From NCBI RefSeq assembly GCF_004795055.1, contig NZ_SSBJ01000018.1, positions 1 to 64,000 of the forward strand: a DNA stretch of 64,000 nt, read 5' to 3'. The notes under the pieces are model-generated. The model was not told the DNA's origin, did not search any database, and saw nothing but the letters and a program-made list of their open reading frames with translations. The translations under genes were made by a program, and so were the position numbers. Source of the stretch: Streptomyces sp. A1136. GTDB lineage: Bacteria > Actinomycetota > Actinomycetes > Streptomycetales > Streptomycetaceae. Numbering within the stretch: position 1 is the stretch's first letter; the number at the start of each line of letters is the position of its first letter. Positions 1 through 7,792 of this stretch are shown in pieces.

Positions 1-82
1 AAACTGATGACACATCAGGGAATTAGGATGGGAATTCAGCCCGCCCGGGAAACGAATAGGGAGCCACCCCGGAAAAGAGAAA

Positions 83-100
83 GAGGCCCTTCCGGGCCTC
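83..100 (-). terminator. Rho-independent terminator
   Basis: On the minus strand a 7-bp perfect stem (GAGGCCC / GGGCCTC) with a GGAA loop is followed by a T-rich tract (TTTCTCTTTT). It lies about 140 bases past the stop of the DUF932 gene and would end that transcript. Confidence 0.7.
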
Positions 101-203
101 CCCCACACAGCTATCACACCGTCAAAACACCCCACCACCCAGCCACTTCCGCCGGCCGCCCCGGGGGCGGAAAGCGGCACCAGCGCGCTCCCGGCCGGGA
201 AGG

Positions 204-229
204 GGGGAGCAGCCTTCCGGCTGCTCCCC
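204..229 (-). terminator. Terminator hairpin just after the DUF932 gene
   Basis: A perfect 11-bp stem (GGGGAGCAGCC / GGCTGCTCCCC) with a four-base loop starts nine bases after the stop codon of the minus-strand DUF932 gene. There is no T-run, which is common for Streptomyces terminators. With the hairpin at 83-100 it forms a tandem pair. Confidence 0.7.
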
Positions 230-237
230 GAGTCGGG

Positions 238-1242
238 CTAAACGGTCACGAGGCGGAAGGCGCGCTCCATCACCTCATCGGCGGTGCCGGTGATCACCCG
301 CTCCGCGCGCGCGGCGCTCTTCAGTTCCGAGGTGGCGCCGCGGGCCGGGGCGACGTGGTTGGCGTACTCGGTGATCGCGTTGTAACCCGCCCACGCTGTT
401 CCCCGGATCCCGGCCTGGGTGTCAGCGTGCTCGAACAGCATCCGGATGGTGTTCCAGCGGGTGAGCTGGTTGTTCTTCTTCCGGGTGCTGTCGCCGTTGG
501 CGACAGGCCACAACTGCTCCACAACCGACCGCAGCATGGGGGTGGTCATCTCCGCGTCCAACATGCGCTGAGCGGCCCTCTCGAACTCCTCGGCGTACTT
601 GAACGTGAGCCCCAGCGCCTGCCGGGCCTCGGCGATCCGGCCCCGCGCGCCCGAGGTGTGACGGACCGTGTAGCTGCTCTTCGCGTTGCGGAGCCCAGCC
701 CGCAACGTGTTGGCGCACACCACCCGGACCGGGGTAACGACGATCCGGAAGGCGCTGGAGCCGTCGTGGGAGTTGAACGCGGCGATGTACAGGTCGACCT
801 TGTCGCTCTGGCCGATCGTCATCGACTGGGGCAGCTTCATCGTCAGGAACACCTGACGGCCTCCCCGCAGCGAGCCCGCCGTCTCGAAGTGCGCCCCGGA
901 CTCGTCAACCAGGTAGTTCAAGAACTCCGCGTGCTCCTCGTTCTGGACCGGCGTGTAGTCCGGACCCACAACACCGAGTGTCTCCGGGCGCCCGGTCTTC
1001 GGGTGGGTACGGACGCTCGCGCGGTGGTTCGGCACGTCCAGCAGCGTCGCGCCCTCGGCCGTCAGCTCGGTCGCTTGCAGACCGACAAGGCGGACGTTCC
1101 AGCCGTCCAGCGCAGCCAGCCGCATCGCATCCTCCGCCGTCAACGCCTGCGTCGTCACGGTGCCCAGCCGGTGCCAGGCACTCTGCTGCGCGCTCACGAA
1201 CGCCGCCGTACCGTCACTGAACTGCTCAATCAGATGCGCCAT
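238..1242 (-). CDS. DUF932 family phage/plasmid-like protein
   Basis: A 334-residue protein resembling the DUF932 family (phage/plasmid-like protein), often found on plasmids and phages and of unknown biochemical role. Visible family traits are an early Trp-His pair in a conserved block (AWHRLG), a central FNSHDGSS-like segment followed by a VRVVCANTL block, and a C-terminal region including TRWNTI and AWAGYNAITEY. I placed the start at the ATG preceded by GAGGAGAG seven bases upstream; an in-frame ATG 81 bases earlier lies inside the conserved promoter element and is unlikely. The gene is monocistronic, with tandem terminators behind it and copy A of the shared promoter/leader element in front. 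The family call is fairly secure; the function is unknown. Confidence 0.85.
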   Translation of the reverse strand: MAHLIEQFSDGTAAFVSAQQSAWHRLGTVTTQALTAEDAMRLAALDGWNVRLVGLQATELTAEGATLLDVPNHRASVRTHPKTGRPETLGVVGPDYTPVQNEEHAEFLNYLVDESGAHFETAGSLRGGRQVFLTMKLPQSMTIGQSDKVDLYIAAFNSHDGSSAFRIVVTPVRVVCANTLRAGLRNAKSSYTVRHTSGARGRIAEARQALGLTFKYAEEFERAAQRMLDAEMTTPMLRSVVEQLWPVANGDSTRKKNNQLTRWNTIRMLFEHADTQAGIRGTAWAGYNAITEYANHVAPARGATSELKSAARAERVITGTADEVMERAFRLVTV

Positions 1243-1260
1243 GAAACTCTCCTCGTATGC

Positions 1261-1325
1261 GTGTCCGGTGTCCGCCGACTGCCACCGCCGACCAACAAGA
1301 AAACTATACCATGCATGCATCACTT
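1261..1325 (-). promoter_or_regulatory. Shared promoter/leader element, copy A (before DUF932 gene)
   Basis: On the minus strand a palindrome ATGCATGCAT is followed by GG and a -10-like TATAGT (1303-1308), then a conserved G-rich leader (TTGTTGGTCGGCGGTGGCAG). The same block occurs at 3031-3088, 7125-7182 and 18565-18625, each about 60-70 bases upstream of a start codon and on the same strand. No good -35 box is visible. I infer a co-regulated promoter with a structured 5' leader. Confidence 0.7.
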
Positions 1326-1385
1326 GGCGCCCCTCGCGCCTCCCAGCGGCGCCCTGGCAGCGGCCGAGCTCCGATCAGGGGCAAG

Positions 1386-1447
1386 GGACGTAGCGCGGTC
1401 GGTATCGCGTGAGCTACCGTCAAAGCGCGCCTACGGGCGCTACGTCC
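1386..1447. repeat. 11-bp inverted repeat upstream of a small gene
   Basis: GGACGTAGCGC (1386-1396) is repeated perfectly inverted at 1437-1447 with 40 bases between. It lies 44 bases before the start codon at 1492 and in the divergent region shared with the DUF932 promoter. It could be a two-site operator. Confidence 0.45.
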
Positions 1448-1491
1448 ACGGACATTCGGACCTCCGGGTCCCCTCCCTACGAGGAGCTCGC

Positions 1492-1965
1492 GTGCTTACT
1501 CTCACTCCCATCGAACGCGACATGCACCGCCTTCTGCGCTCCCTTGCCCAGGCTGGCGACCCAGCAGATCCGCTCTCCGCTTGCATCGGCTACAAGGAAT
1601 TCGCGCAACGCGTCGACCCGCACGGCAAGGACCCCTACACGTCGCGGCACCAGATGCACGGGCTCTACCCAAAGCTCGGCCACATCAGCGTCTACGAGCA
1701 CCAGCACGGCCGGCCACTGTTGTCGGCGCTTGTCGTTGCCAAGGCAACCGGCCGACCCGGGGACGGCTTTGCCGAACTTGCGTCACAGCTCGGCTACGAA
1801 GCCGCCGAGGATGCCGGGTTCTGGGAGCATCAGGTAGCGCAGGCAGTGCGCTTCTGGTCCGCTGACGACCCGGTCATGCTGCTGGACTCCGCGATGGACC
1901 AGGTGTTGAAAGAGCTCGGCTCGATCAAGCGCGCCGTACGCCGACTCGCCGCCCAGAAGGGCTGA
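1492..1965 (+). CDS. Hypothetical protein
   Basis: A 157-residue protein I do not recognise. The start is the GTG five bases after GAGGAG; the open frame runs far upstream but has no other well-placed ribosome site. The composition looks genuinely coding (Tyr, Phe, His and Trp present, unlike shadow frames). Its centre has a charged block with HGRPLLSALVV, which is reminiscent of small plasmid proteins but gives no function. The C-terminus is rich in Arg and Lys. It is transcribed divergently from the DUF932 gene, with an 11-bp inverted repeat between them. Confidence 0.7.
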   Translation: MLTLTPIERDMHRLLRSLAQAGDPADPLSACIGYKEFAQRVDPHGKDPYTSRHQMHGLYPKLGHISVYEHQHGRPLLSALVVAKATGRPGDGFAELASQLGYEAAEDAGFWEHQVAQAVRFWSADDPVMLLDSAMDQVLKELGSIKRAVRRLAAQKG

Positions 1966-2173
1966 CCTGGCGGACAAGTCCATCCAGAACTGGCGGCGGC
2001 CCGCGCTGCCACACCGTCTCCGCCGCAACGCCGTGGCCTTGGGCACGGGTGGACGGGCATCGGCACGGCTGAGGAACCAGCTGATCCGCATGTGTACGCG
2101 CGGGGGCGCGTCTCCGGTCCATCGTCTCCGCAAAATCGCCCATCAGGGCCGGCGCTGCGCCTGAGCCGTGACA

Positions 2174-2208
2174 GGATCCCTCCACTGCTATGAGAGGTGG
2201 AGGGATCC
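2174..2208 (+). promoter_or_regulatory. Perfect 12-bp hairpin covering a ribosome binding site
   Basis: GGATCCCTCCAC (2174-2185) and GTGGAGGGATCC (2197-2208) are perfect inverted copies with an 11-base loop. The right arm holds the GGAGGG ribosome site and touches the GTG start at 2209. The structure would hide the site in the mRNA, or serve as a palindromic operator. Confidence 0.65.
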
Positions 2209-2463
2209 GTGCGCCTGACGAGGGAAGTACGCCAGCAGCTGCTGGAGATGAACGAGGGCTTCGAGCGCAAAACCAGCTATGAGGCGCGCAACATCTCTGA
2301 ATACCGGCACTATCGGATCACGGGCGGGGAGTTGCGCATCCGTTCCAGCGGGAACACCTCGTGGGCAGACAGCCGCTTCGACAGCGAGGACGTCGCCACT
2401 GACGAGCAAGTGCACCGGTTCCTAAGGAAGTATCTGGACCAGCTGAACACCGACGGGCTGTAA
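2209..2463 (+). CDS. Hypothetical small protein under a hairpin
   Basis: An 84-residue protein of unknown function with a charged, plausibly folded sequence (YRHYRITGGELRIRSSG, then an acidic segment and an amphipathic C-terminal helix). I chose the GTG at 2209, four bases after GGAGGG; another in-frame GTG lies at 2197 inside the hairpin arm. The strong 12-bp hairpin over the ribosome site suggests translational or operator control. It ends facing the gene at 2677-3003, with a shared terminator between. Confidence 0.65.
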   Translation: MRLTREVRQQLLEMNEGFERKTSYEARNISEYRHYRITGGELRIRSSGNTSWADSRFDSEDVATDEQVHRFLRKYLDQLNTDGL

Positions 2464-2630
2464 ACGGTCTCTCAGCGAACGTGCAGATGCTCGCCGCCCC
2501 GCCCCAGCTCCGGGCGATCGAGGCCTTCTCGACGGCGACGGCCACCCTCCAGGGGCACCTGGACCGTAGCGGGGACGGCCCCGTCGTCGTCGTGATCGGA
2601 ATCGCATCAGGGGCTCCTTCGAAGAGCCAG

Positions 2631-2658
2631 CCCTGGGGCGCGCCCTGGCGCCCCAGGG
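2631..2658. terminator. Bidirectional terminator between convergent genes
   Basis: A perfect 11-bp stem (CCCTGGGGCGC / GCGCCCCAGGG) with a six-base loop lies between two convergent genes, 168 bases after the plus-strand stop and 19 bases after the minus-strand stop. Confidence 0.65.
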
Positions 2659-2676
2659 TGCGTCTCAGAACGCCAA

Positions 2677-3003
2677 TCAGGCGAGGTCAAGGAGCACCGC
2701 GACGACGCGTTTGGTGACCTCCTCCAGGCCGTCCGAGGCGCTGATGCAGTCGAAGTACTCCATGAGGAAGGTCGGCTCGGCGTTCTTGTCCGCGTGGACG
2801 TAGAGGTCTCCCTCGTGGTCCACGCCCACGATGAACCGGACGCCGTCCAGGGTGGTGATCTCGCCGGTCACGCCCCAGTAGCCGGACTCGGCATGCCAGC
2901 CGTCGCCGAGGAACTTGACCGCCTGGCGTGCGATGTCGGAGATGGAGAACTTGTACTCGCTGCCGGGCTCCGGGTCGTACGGAACCGCCCAAACAGTGGT
3001 CAT
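2677..3003 (-). CDS. Hypothetical protein under the shared leader
   Basis: A 108-residue soluble protein of unknown function. It begins MTTVWAVPYDPEPGSEYKF and has an acidic centre with alternating hydrophobic residues (VRFIVGVDHEGDLYVHAD), suggesting a small beta-rich fold. The ATG at 3003 follows GAGAGG by eight bases. An upstream in-frame ATG falls inside the -10 region of the conserved promoter element and is rejected. It is one of four genes preceded by that element, so it is probably co-regulated with the DUF932 protein, the clamp and the clamp-zeta chimera. Confidence 0.65.
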   Translation of the reverse strand: MTTVWAVPYDPEPGSEYKFSISDIARQAVKFLGDGWHAESGYWGVTGEITTLDGVRFIVGVDHEGDLYVHADKNAEPTFLMEYFDCISASDGLEEVTKRVVAVLLDLA

Positions 3004-3030
3004 CTGAGAACCTCTCGATCGTGTCTTCGG

Positions 3031-3088
3031 GTCTGGTCGGCTGCCACCACCAACCAATGAGACAACTATACCATGCATGCATCACATT
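3031..3088 (-). promoter_or_regulatory. Shared promoter/leader element, copy B
   Basis: Same block as at 1261-1325: ATGCATGCAT palindrome, TATAGT at 3065-3070, then GTTGGTGGTGGCAGCCGACC. The leader half could fold as GGTTGG with CCGACC; compared with the other copies the changes largely keep pairing. It lies 62 bases before the start at 3003. Confidence 0.7.
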
Positions 3089-3146
3089 TTGGAGTTGATG
3101 CACACCTCCCGGGTGGGCTGAATCCGTTGGCGTTCGCCCCGGCCCC

Positions 3147-3179
3147 GGGGCCGGGGCCGGGGCCGGGGCCGGGGCCGGG
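3147..3179. repeat. GGGGCC hexanucleotide tandem repeat
   Basis: Five perfect GGGGCC units followed by GGG. G-runs this regular can form G-quadruplexes. It sits between the stop of the HTH gene (3211) and copy B of the shared promoter, so it may insulate the two transcripts, or be simple slippage. Confidence 0.8.
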
Positions 3180-3210
3180 TTCGTCCGCCGGGCCTCCGAC
3201 TACCGTCTGA

Positions 3211-4620
3211 TCACACCTCGGACGGAGCGCCGGCGGCGGCAGCGCTCCGGTTACGGGCCAGGTCTGCGCAGCGGATTCCTCCGCCCGGGTGCCATTCCAC
3301 GGCCGGCTCGGCAGACGCGCCGTGCTCTTCGCACCAAGGGACGGGGATGACGCCGCCGCAGGCCTGGCCCTTGCACCCGCAGGCCTTGCCCCGGCCCGCG
3401 TACGCCAGGCCGTGTCGCACCACTCCGCCAGCCTGCCTGTCCGAGGCGGCGCCCCGGAGGGCGGCCGGCCACGCCAGGGTCACCTTCAGTCCCCCCGATC
3501 CGTTCCTGAACAGGTCGATCAGCCGTACCTCGCCGGGCACCGCCAGCGGGGCGGCTCCCGGCACGGTCAGCCTGCGCAGCGACGCTCCGAACTCCCCGGC
3601 CGTGAGCTTCGCCAGCGTGTCGGCGTCGTCCTCGGTCGTCCAGGCGGACAGCTGGTCCTCATCCTCGGCGTCGTCCGCCAGGAGCAGCCGCGGGCCGTCG
3701 AGGCGGAGCCTTGTCGGGCCTTCGGGGCCGTCGAGGAGCAGCATGGCCGGCGGGATCTGGGACGGGATCTTGATCTTGTCGTGGTCGAGGAGCCAGCTGG
3801 CCACCGCGCTGCGGTCGAATTCCGGGTGGATGTCCGACCCGCCGACCGGGGCCGGGAAGTCGGCATGCCGTCTGCGCCAGTTCACCACCGCGGCGCGGCC
3901 GACTCCGGCGATCGTGGCCACCTCGGCCAGCAGCACCACGTCGCGCCCGGGTGCGACCGGGGCGAGGCCCGCGAGCGGCGAGCGGCGGCCGGCGGGCACC
4001 GTGCGCAGCGCTTCCCAGTCCACTCCGGGCCGCAGGACCGGGAGCAGGGCAAGATCGACCCCCGAGTAGAGGGGGACCTTGGTCCAGCCGCCGTGGGACT
4101 TGTAGTCGATCATCACTGAGCCCGCCGGGGAGATCCATCCGAGCCTGACGACCTGGTCGTAGTCGACCCTGCGCACGCCCAGGCGGACCGCGGCCTGGTC
4201 CGGGCCGAAGGGGACGTGGCGGTCGAGCAGCGCCGGCAGGTCTCGGCGGCGGGCGAGGGCGGCCAGCTGGTCCGGGTGGACGTCGGGGCACGCCGCTTCC
4301 CCGCCGAGCCAAACCAGCAGGCCGGCCTTCACCAGGTGGCCGACCGCTGCAGCCGTTACCCGCGGGCGGCACCGCGGCAGCGGCTGGCCCAGGGCCTCGG
4401 TCAGCCGGTCCGCCGCCTGCCCCGCGGCCATCGGCCCGCGCAGGGCGGCGCGGACGCCTTCCGCGTCCGTCGCGTCGACCGCGGACCGCGACCACTGCCC
4501 CGGCCCCGCGTCCGCCGGCGGGACCAGTCCGGACCCTGCCGCCCACCGCCAGGCGGCTACCGGGACTCCGAGCCTCCCGGCCGCGCCCTGCTCGTCGTAG
4601 AACTCCCGCTGCTTGCCCAT
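3211..4620 (-). CDS. Putative multi-domain HTH DNA-binding protein
   Basis: A 469-residue protein. The clearest segment, around residues 225-285, reads as a helix-turn-helix followed by a basic recognition region (VATIAGVGRAAVVNWRRR) and ends in SAVASWLLDH, the arrangement seen in excisionase/MerR-like DNA-binding modules. A second HTH-like stretch lies at residues 12-35 (AAGRLGVPVAAWRWAAGSGL). A Cys-rich patch near the C-terminus (CGCKGQACGG, then WCEEH) may bind zinc. The ATG at 4620 has GGAGAGGAG upstream; a GTG one codon earlier is possible. A well-spaced promoter lies just upstream. Function is unknown; a replication or regulatory role on a mobile replicon is a guess. Confidence 0.7.
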   Translation of the reverse strand: MGKQREFYDEQGAAGRLGVPVAAWRWAAGSGLVPPADAGPGQWSRSAVDATDAEGVRAALRGPMAAGQAADRLTEALGQPLPRCRPRVTAAAVGHLVKAGLLVWLGGEAACPDVHPDQLAALARRRDLPALLDRHVPFGPDQAAVRLGVRRVDYDQVVRLGWISPAGSVMIDYKSHGGWTKVPLYSGVDLALLPVLRPGVDWEALRTVPAGRRSPLAGLAPVAPGRDVVLLAEVATIAGVGRAAVVNWRRRHADFPAPVGGSDIHPEFDRSAVASWLLDHDKIKIPSQIPPAMLLLDGPEGPTRLRLDGPRLLLADDAEDEDQLSAWTTEDDADTLAKLTAGEFGASLRRLTVPGAAPLAVPGEVRLIDLFRNGSGGLKVTLAWPAALRGAASDRQAGGVVRHGLAYAGRGKACGCKGQACGGVIPVPWCEEHGASAEPAVEWHPGGGIRCADLARNRSAAAAGAPSEV

Positions 4621-4661
4621 CACGAACTCCTCTCCGGGCCCCGTCTGGAGCCACGCCCGAA

Positions 4662-4690
4662 AGATTGCGAAAGATCCAATTTGCTGTCAA
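4662..4690 (-). promoter_or_regulatory. Sigma-70-type promoter for the HTH gene
   Basis: On the minus strand TTGACA (4685-4690) and CAATCT (4662-4667) are 17 bases apart, about 40 bases upstream of the ATG at 4620. This is a locally AT-rich spot in a GC-rich stretch and matches a housekeeping promoter. Confidence 0.65.
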
Positions 4691-5046
4691 TGGCCCATGT
4701 TTCAACGGCAGTTGGGGGCGCACCGCCAGATCCCCGCCCGCGTACGCGAGGGGTGAATTCACTCCTGCGGGTGAAGGCCGGAGCCGGTCTGGCAGGCCGG
4801 TGAGCGAAGGCACGGTCGCGGCACGGGCCGGGCCGGAGCCGCCCCTGGCTGCCGGCCCGACCGCAGGCCCGGTCCTGGCGTACGGCGCACGATGGAAGCG
4901 CCCCCGGCCGTCGCGGACTGGGGCGCCGTCCCGGCCGCCCGCAGGCTGCCGGCACGTGCTGGACGCGCCCCGGTCCCGGCCCTTCCCGTGGCGGACCGAG
5001 ACGAGTCCTTCCACGGACAGGGGCCTGGTCCGCGTCGGGTTGAGCG
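4691..5046. other. Intergenic stretch with no gene seen
   Basis: About 355 bases between the HTH promoter and the stop of the next gene. Open frames here are compositionally like shadows (Arg/Pro/Gly/Ala only) and lack ribosome sites. I see no structure beyond general GC richness. Confidence 0.5.
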
Positions 5047-5685
5047 TCAGGGCTGGGGCGTCGCCCCGCCGGTCTCGGGCCAGAAGTCCCAGGGCCAGAG
5101 TCCGCCGATCGCGTAGCGGCCATGGGCGTCCGGGGTGACGCGCTCGGTGCCGGACTCGTCCCGGTAGGTCGCGTCCCAGGTGAACCTGAGCGTGCCGTCG
5201 TACTCGAACGCTGCTGTGAGACCGCAGTTGTCCCGGTGCAGGTCTTCGACGATGCGCTGCGCAGTCCCGCGGGTGAACAGGTAGGTGTCGTAGGGGCATC
5301 GCGTAGCTGTGGTGGGCTGCCCGGGGTAGGGCCCGTACTGCGTCCCGTCGACCGTCAAGAGCTCAAGGGGCGCTGCTGGGGAGGGCGCCTGTGGGGTTGG
5401 GCTCGGTGCGGCGTCACCCGGGTTTCCGGCGGGCAGGCCGGCTGGAGCGGGCACGACCGTCACGCTGTGGGCCGGAACCGCGTAGCGGGTGCGGCCGGTT
5501 CCTCCGGTCTCGCGCGGACGGGAGCTTCGAAGGACATCGACGGTGATCCGTCCGGTGGGGTGGAAGCCGTGGACGACGCCTTCCACCATCTCGGTCGAGT
5601 GGGCGCTGCGGCCCCACTTCCGAGGGAAGAGGACGTGGGCGTGGTGCGTGATCGGGGTTCCTCGCCAGTCGAGCATCAAGGACAT
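5047..5685 (-). CDS. Hypothetical protein
   Basis: A 212-residue protein I do not recognise. Residues 1-70 look like a small folded unit (LDWRGTPITHHAHVLFPRKW, ending in a VDVLRSSRPRET-like strand), a proline-rich linker follows (about residues 88-110), and a second domain lies at 115-212 with aromatic residues (FEYDGTLRFTWDATYRDESG and WPWDFWPE). The ATG at 5685 follows AGGAGG by eight bases. It lies 100 bases downstream of the sliding-clamp gene and may be read through past the hairpin at 5745-5769. Confidence 0.65.
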   Translation of the reverse strand: MSLMLDWRGTPITHHAHVLFPRKWGRSAHSTEMVEGVVHGFHPTGRITVDVLRSSRPRETGGTGRTRYAVPAHSVTVVPAPAGLPAGNPGDAAPSPTPQAPSPAAPLELLTVDGTQYGPYPGQPTTATRCPYDTYLFTRGTAQRIVEDLHRDNCGLTAAFEYDGTLRFTWDATYRDESGTERVTPDAHGRYAIGGLWPWDFWPETGGATPQP

Positions 5686-5744
5686 GGGAGTACCTCCTGT
5701 GTGGGTGTGTTCGGGCGGGCGGGGTGCCACTCCCCGCCGGGGCG

Positions 5745-5769
5745 GGGGTGGGGCGGCGCGCCCCACCCC
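5745..5769 (-). terminator. Terminator-like hairpin after the clamp gene
   Basis: GGGGTGGGGCG and CGCCCCACCCC form a perfect 11-bp stem with a three-base loop, 17 bases past the clamp stop codon and before the next gene's ribosome site. It would limit read-through. Confidence 0.6.
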
Positions 5770-5785
5770 GCGGGCGGTTGTTCGC

Positions 5786-7093
5786 TCAGGAGAGGCGGAC
5801 GCTCATCAACAGGTGCTTGTAGCCCTGGCCAGCCATTTCGGGGCCCTCGGTGAAGAGTCCAGGCTTGGTCATCTGTCCGTTCTTCATCTCACCCAGGTGC
5901 AGGGTGATGGTGTCGCCGGTAAACGTGCCGAGCGCGTCCAGCAGGAAGCCCGGGTTGAAGGCGGCGAGGCCGCCACGCAGGCCTTCACCGGTGCCGTGGG
6001 TGATGGTCGTCGGGATGGACATGCCCTTGGTTCGGGCCTCGCCTTCGGCCGTGCCCAGACGGGGGGCGAGCGTGAGGTTGCCTTCGGTGTCCCAGGCCAA
6101 CATCACGGGGATGTTCTTGAGCCCCTTGGCGTTCAGGACGGCCTGGCACTTCTTGACGGCCCGAACGGTCGTGGCGCGGTCGAGCCGGACCGACGTCTCG
6201 CACGTCTCGGGGAACAGCTTCCCGTACTTGGGGAGGCTGCCGTCCAGTGAGCGCATCGTGATGGTGATGGCGCCCAGCGACAGCGTGGCGCGGGGAGTGG
6301 GCAAGATGACCACGGGCTCCCCTTCGGCATGGTCGTCTTCGAGGATGCCGATGCCCACGGGCCCGTCGTGGCTCTTCAGCCGCTTGGCCAGGGCGGAGAG
6401 GGTGACGGCCGGGATGAGCGCGGCCAAAGACTGCTCCGGCGGCTGCACGGTGTGGGTGACCGGGACTTCCGCGACGGCGAAGCGGTAGCGGTCCGTGGCG
6501 GCCATGGTGAGAGTCTCGCCGTCCAGCGTGACCTGGATGCCGGTGAGTACGGGCAGCGTGTCGTCGGTGCCCGCCGTGGGCAGTACGCGGTTGAGCTGGG
6601 CGAGGAAGGTCTGCGCGTCCATGGTGGCCATGGCGGGCACGGCCTCCAGCGGCTGGGTGTACTCGTGGATGTCGTGCGTGGTGATGGGCACCGTAAGGTG
6701 TTCGGTGGCCAGCAGGTCTCCGGCGAGCGAGACGCGGGTCTGGGCCGCGACGGCCTTGGGCTCCCCGGCGACCATGGCCGCGAGCGTCTTCTTCAGCTCC
6801 GGGAAGTCGAGGAGCGAGGAGCCCTTCCCGGCGGGCGTGGCGGCCGGGACCATGACCGACACCGCGGTGTCGAAGTCGTAGGCGCTGAAGACGATGCGGT
6901 TGCCGCCGGTCTCGATCAGCACACCGCGCTGAGCGGGTGGCTGCACCTTCGGGGCAATTCCGAATTCAGCGAAATTCAGTGCGTCGATGATCTCCGCGTG
7001 GATTCCCGTGAAGTTCGCGGTCGGCTTTACGGCCTCCGTTTCCTCCTTCTTTGCCGCCGTGGTGGTAGCGACCTGCGTTTCGGACGTGGTCAT
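5786..7093 (-). CDS. DNA polymerase III beta sliding clamp homologue (DnaN-like)
   Basis: A 435-residue protein of the ring-shaped processivity clamp family, which tethers DNA polymerase to its template. After a ~25-residue charged N-terminal extension, domain I starts near residue 30; the family signature TLTMAATDRYRFAVAEV is in the middle and the C-terminus ends YKHLLMSVRLS, like the YxxLLMPVR ending of true clamps. The length is above the usual ~370 residues because of the extension. It is probably an accessory clamp, since the housekeeping dnaN sits near oriC with dnaA and gyrB, absent here. ATG at 7093 has GGGAGAG upstream. Copy C of the shared promoter lies in front. Its first ~75 residues recur in the zeta-toxin chimera at 16489-18537. 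Confidence 0.85.
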   Translation of the reverse strand: MTTSETQVATTTAAKKEETEAVKPTANFTGIHAEIIDALNFAEFGIAPKVQPPAQRGVLIETGGNRIVFSAYDFDTAVSVMVPAATPAGKGSSLLDFPELKKTLAAMVAGEPKAVAAQTRVSLAGDLLATEHLTVPITTHDIHEYTQPLEAVPAMATMDAQTFLAQLNRVLPTAGTDDTLPVLTGIQVTLDGETLTMAATDRYRFAVAEVPVTHTVQPPEQSLAALIPAVTLSALAKRLKSHDGPVGIGILEDDHAEGEPVVILPTPRATLSLGAITITMRSLDGSLPKYGKLFPETCETSVRLDRATTVRAVKKCQAVLNAKGLKNIPVMLAWDTEGNLTLAPRLGTAEGEARTKGMSIPTTITHGTGEGLRGGLAAFNPGFLLDALGTFTGDTITLHLGEMKNGQMTKPGLFTEGPEMAGQGYKHLLMSVRLS

Positions 7094-7124
7094 GGCTCTC
7101 CCTGGAGAGTGAGGTGTGGATTCG

Positions 7125-7182
7125 GCATGTTGACCGGCTGCCACCGCCGACCAACAAGACAACTATACCATGCATCACTCAC
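7125..7182 (-). promoter_or_regulatory. Shared promoter/leader element, copy C (before clamp)
   Basis: TGATGCATGG then TATAGT (7162-7167) and the leader GTTGGTCGGC...GCCGGTCAAC, which can fold as an imperfect 10-bp stem. From here to the start codon the sequence is also closely similar to copy D (CCGAAT.C...CTCACTC..CAG.GAGAGCCATGAC), showing that the whole upstream region was duplicated. Confidence 0.75.
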
Positions 7183-7321
7183 GATCAGGGCTAGTCAGAC
7201 GCTCCAATCGGCCCAATCTGCAGCGAAATCGGGGAGGTGAGCAGCCTCCGGTCCGTCCCCGCACGCGAGGAGCCGGCGCCCCGTGGCCGCGCCTACGGCG
7301 CCGTTGCGTCGTCGGGCGGAT

Positions 7322-7792
7322 ATGACCACCAGCACGGAGCAGATCACCGGCGAAACGGCCGCCCTGGACCTGATGCGCGGGTACCTCGCCGCAGACCCGG
7401 AAGCCATCGCGGCCGCCGCGGCGACGGGCGCCGTGTGCCCGATCACGGCCGCCTCCATGCGCCAGCAGACCTCAGGGCTGCTGACCGAAGCCGTCCTCGC
7501 CGACCCCGGCTTCTCCCCGTACCGCCGCGCGGTGATGGGGCCCGCGGGCATCGAATGGCTGGAGAGCGTGCCCATGGAGACGGCCGTCGCCGAGGCGGTC
7601 CTGGCACTCGCACGCGACGGTGCAGCACCGCGCCTCGCTCTGACCGATGCGCAGCTGGCCACCGTCTTCGCTCTGTCTGCCGTCGCCCGCTGTGTGCGCG
7701 CGTACGGACCACAGGGCACCATGCGGCACTGGACCGAATCGGGTCCGGTTGCTACGCCGAGAAATCGCTGGGGGTGTAACGGTTGCCGGTGA
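7322..7792 (+). CDS. Hypothetical protein
   Basis: A 156-residue, mostly helical, Ala-rich soluble protein of unknown function (MTTSTEQITGETAALDLM at the start). The ATG at 7322 lacks a strong ribosome site (GGGCGGAT). The last ~14 codons run antisense into the 3' end of the nuclease gene, a 41-base tail-to-tail overlap, so the natural stop may have been lost in a rearrangement. It is divergent from the clamp gene. Confidence 0.6.
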   Translation: MTTSTEQITGETAALDLMRGYLAADPEAIAAAAATGAVCPITAASMRQQTSGLLTEAVLADPGFSPYRRAVMGPAGIEWLESVPMETAVAEAVLALARDGAAPRLALTDAQLATVFALSAVARCVRAYGPQGTMRHWTESGPVATPRNRWGCNGCR

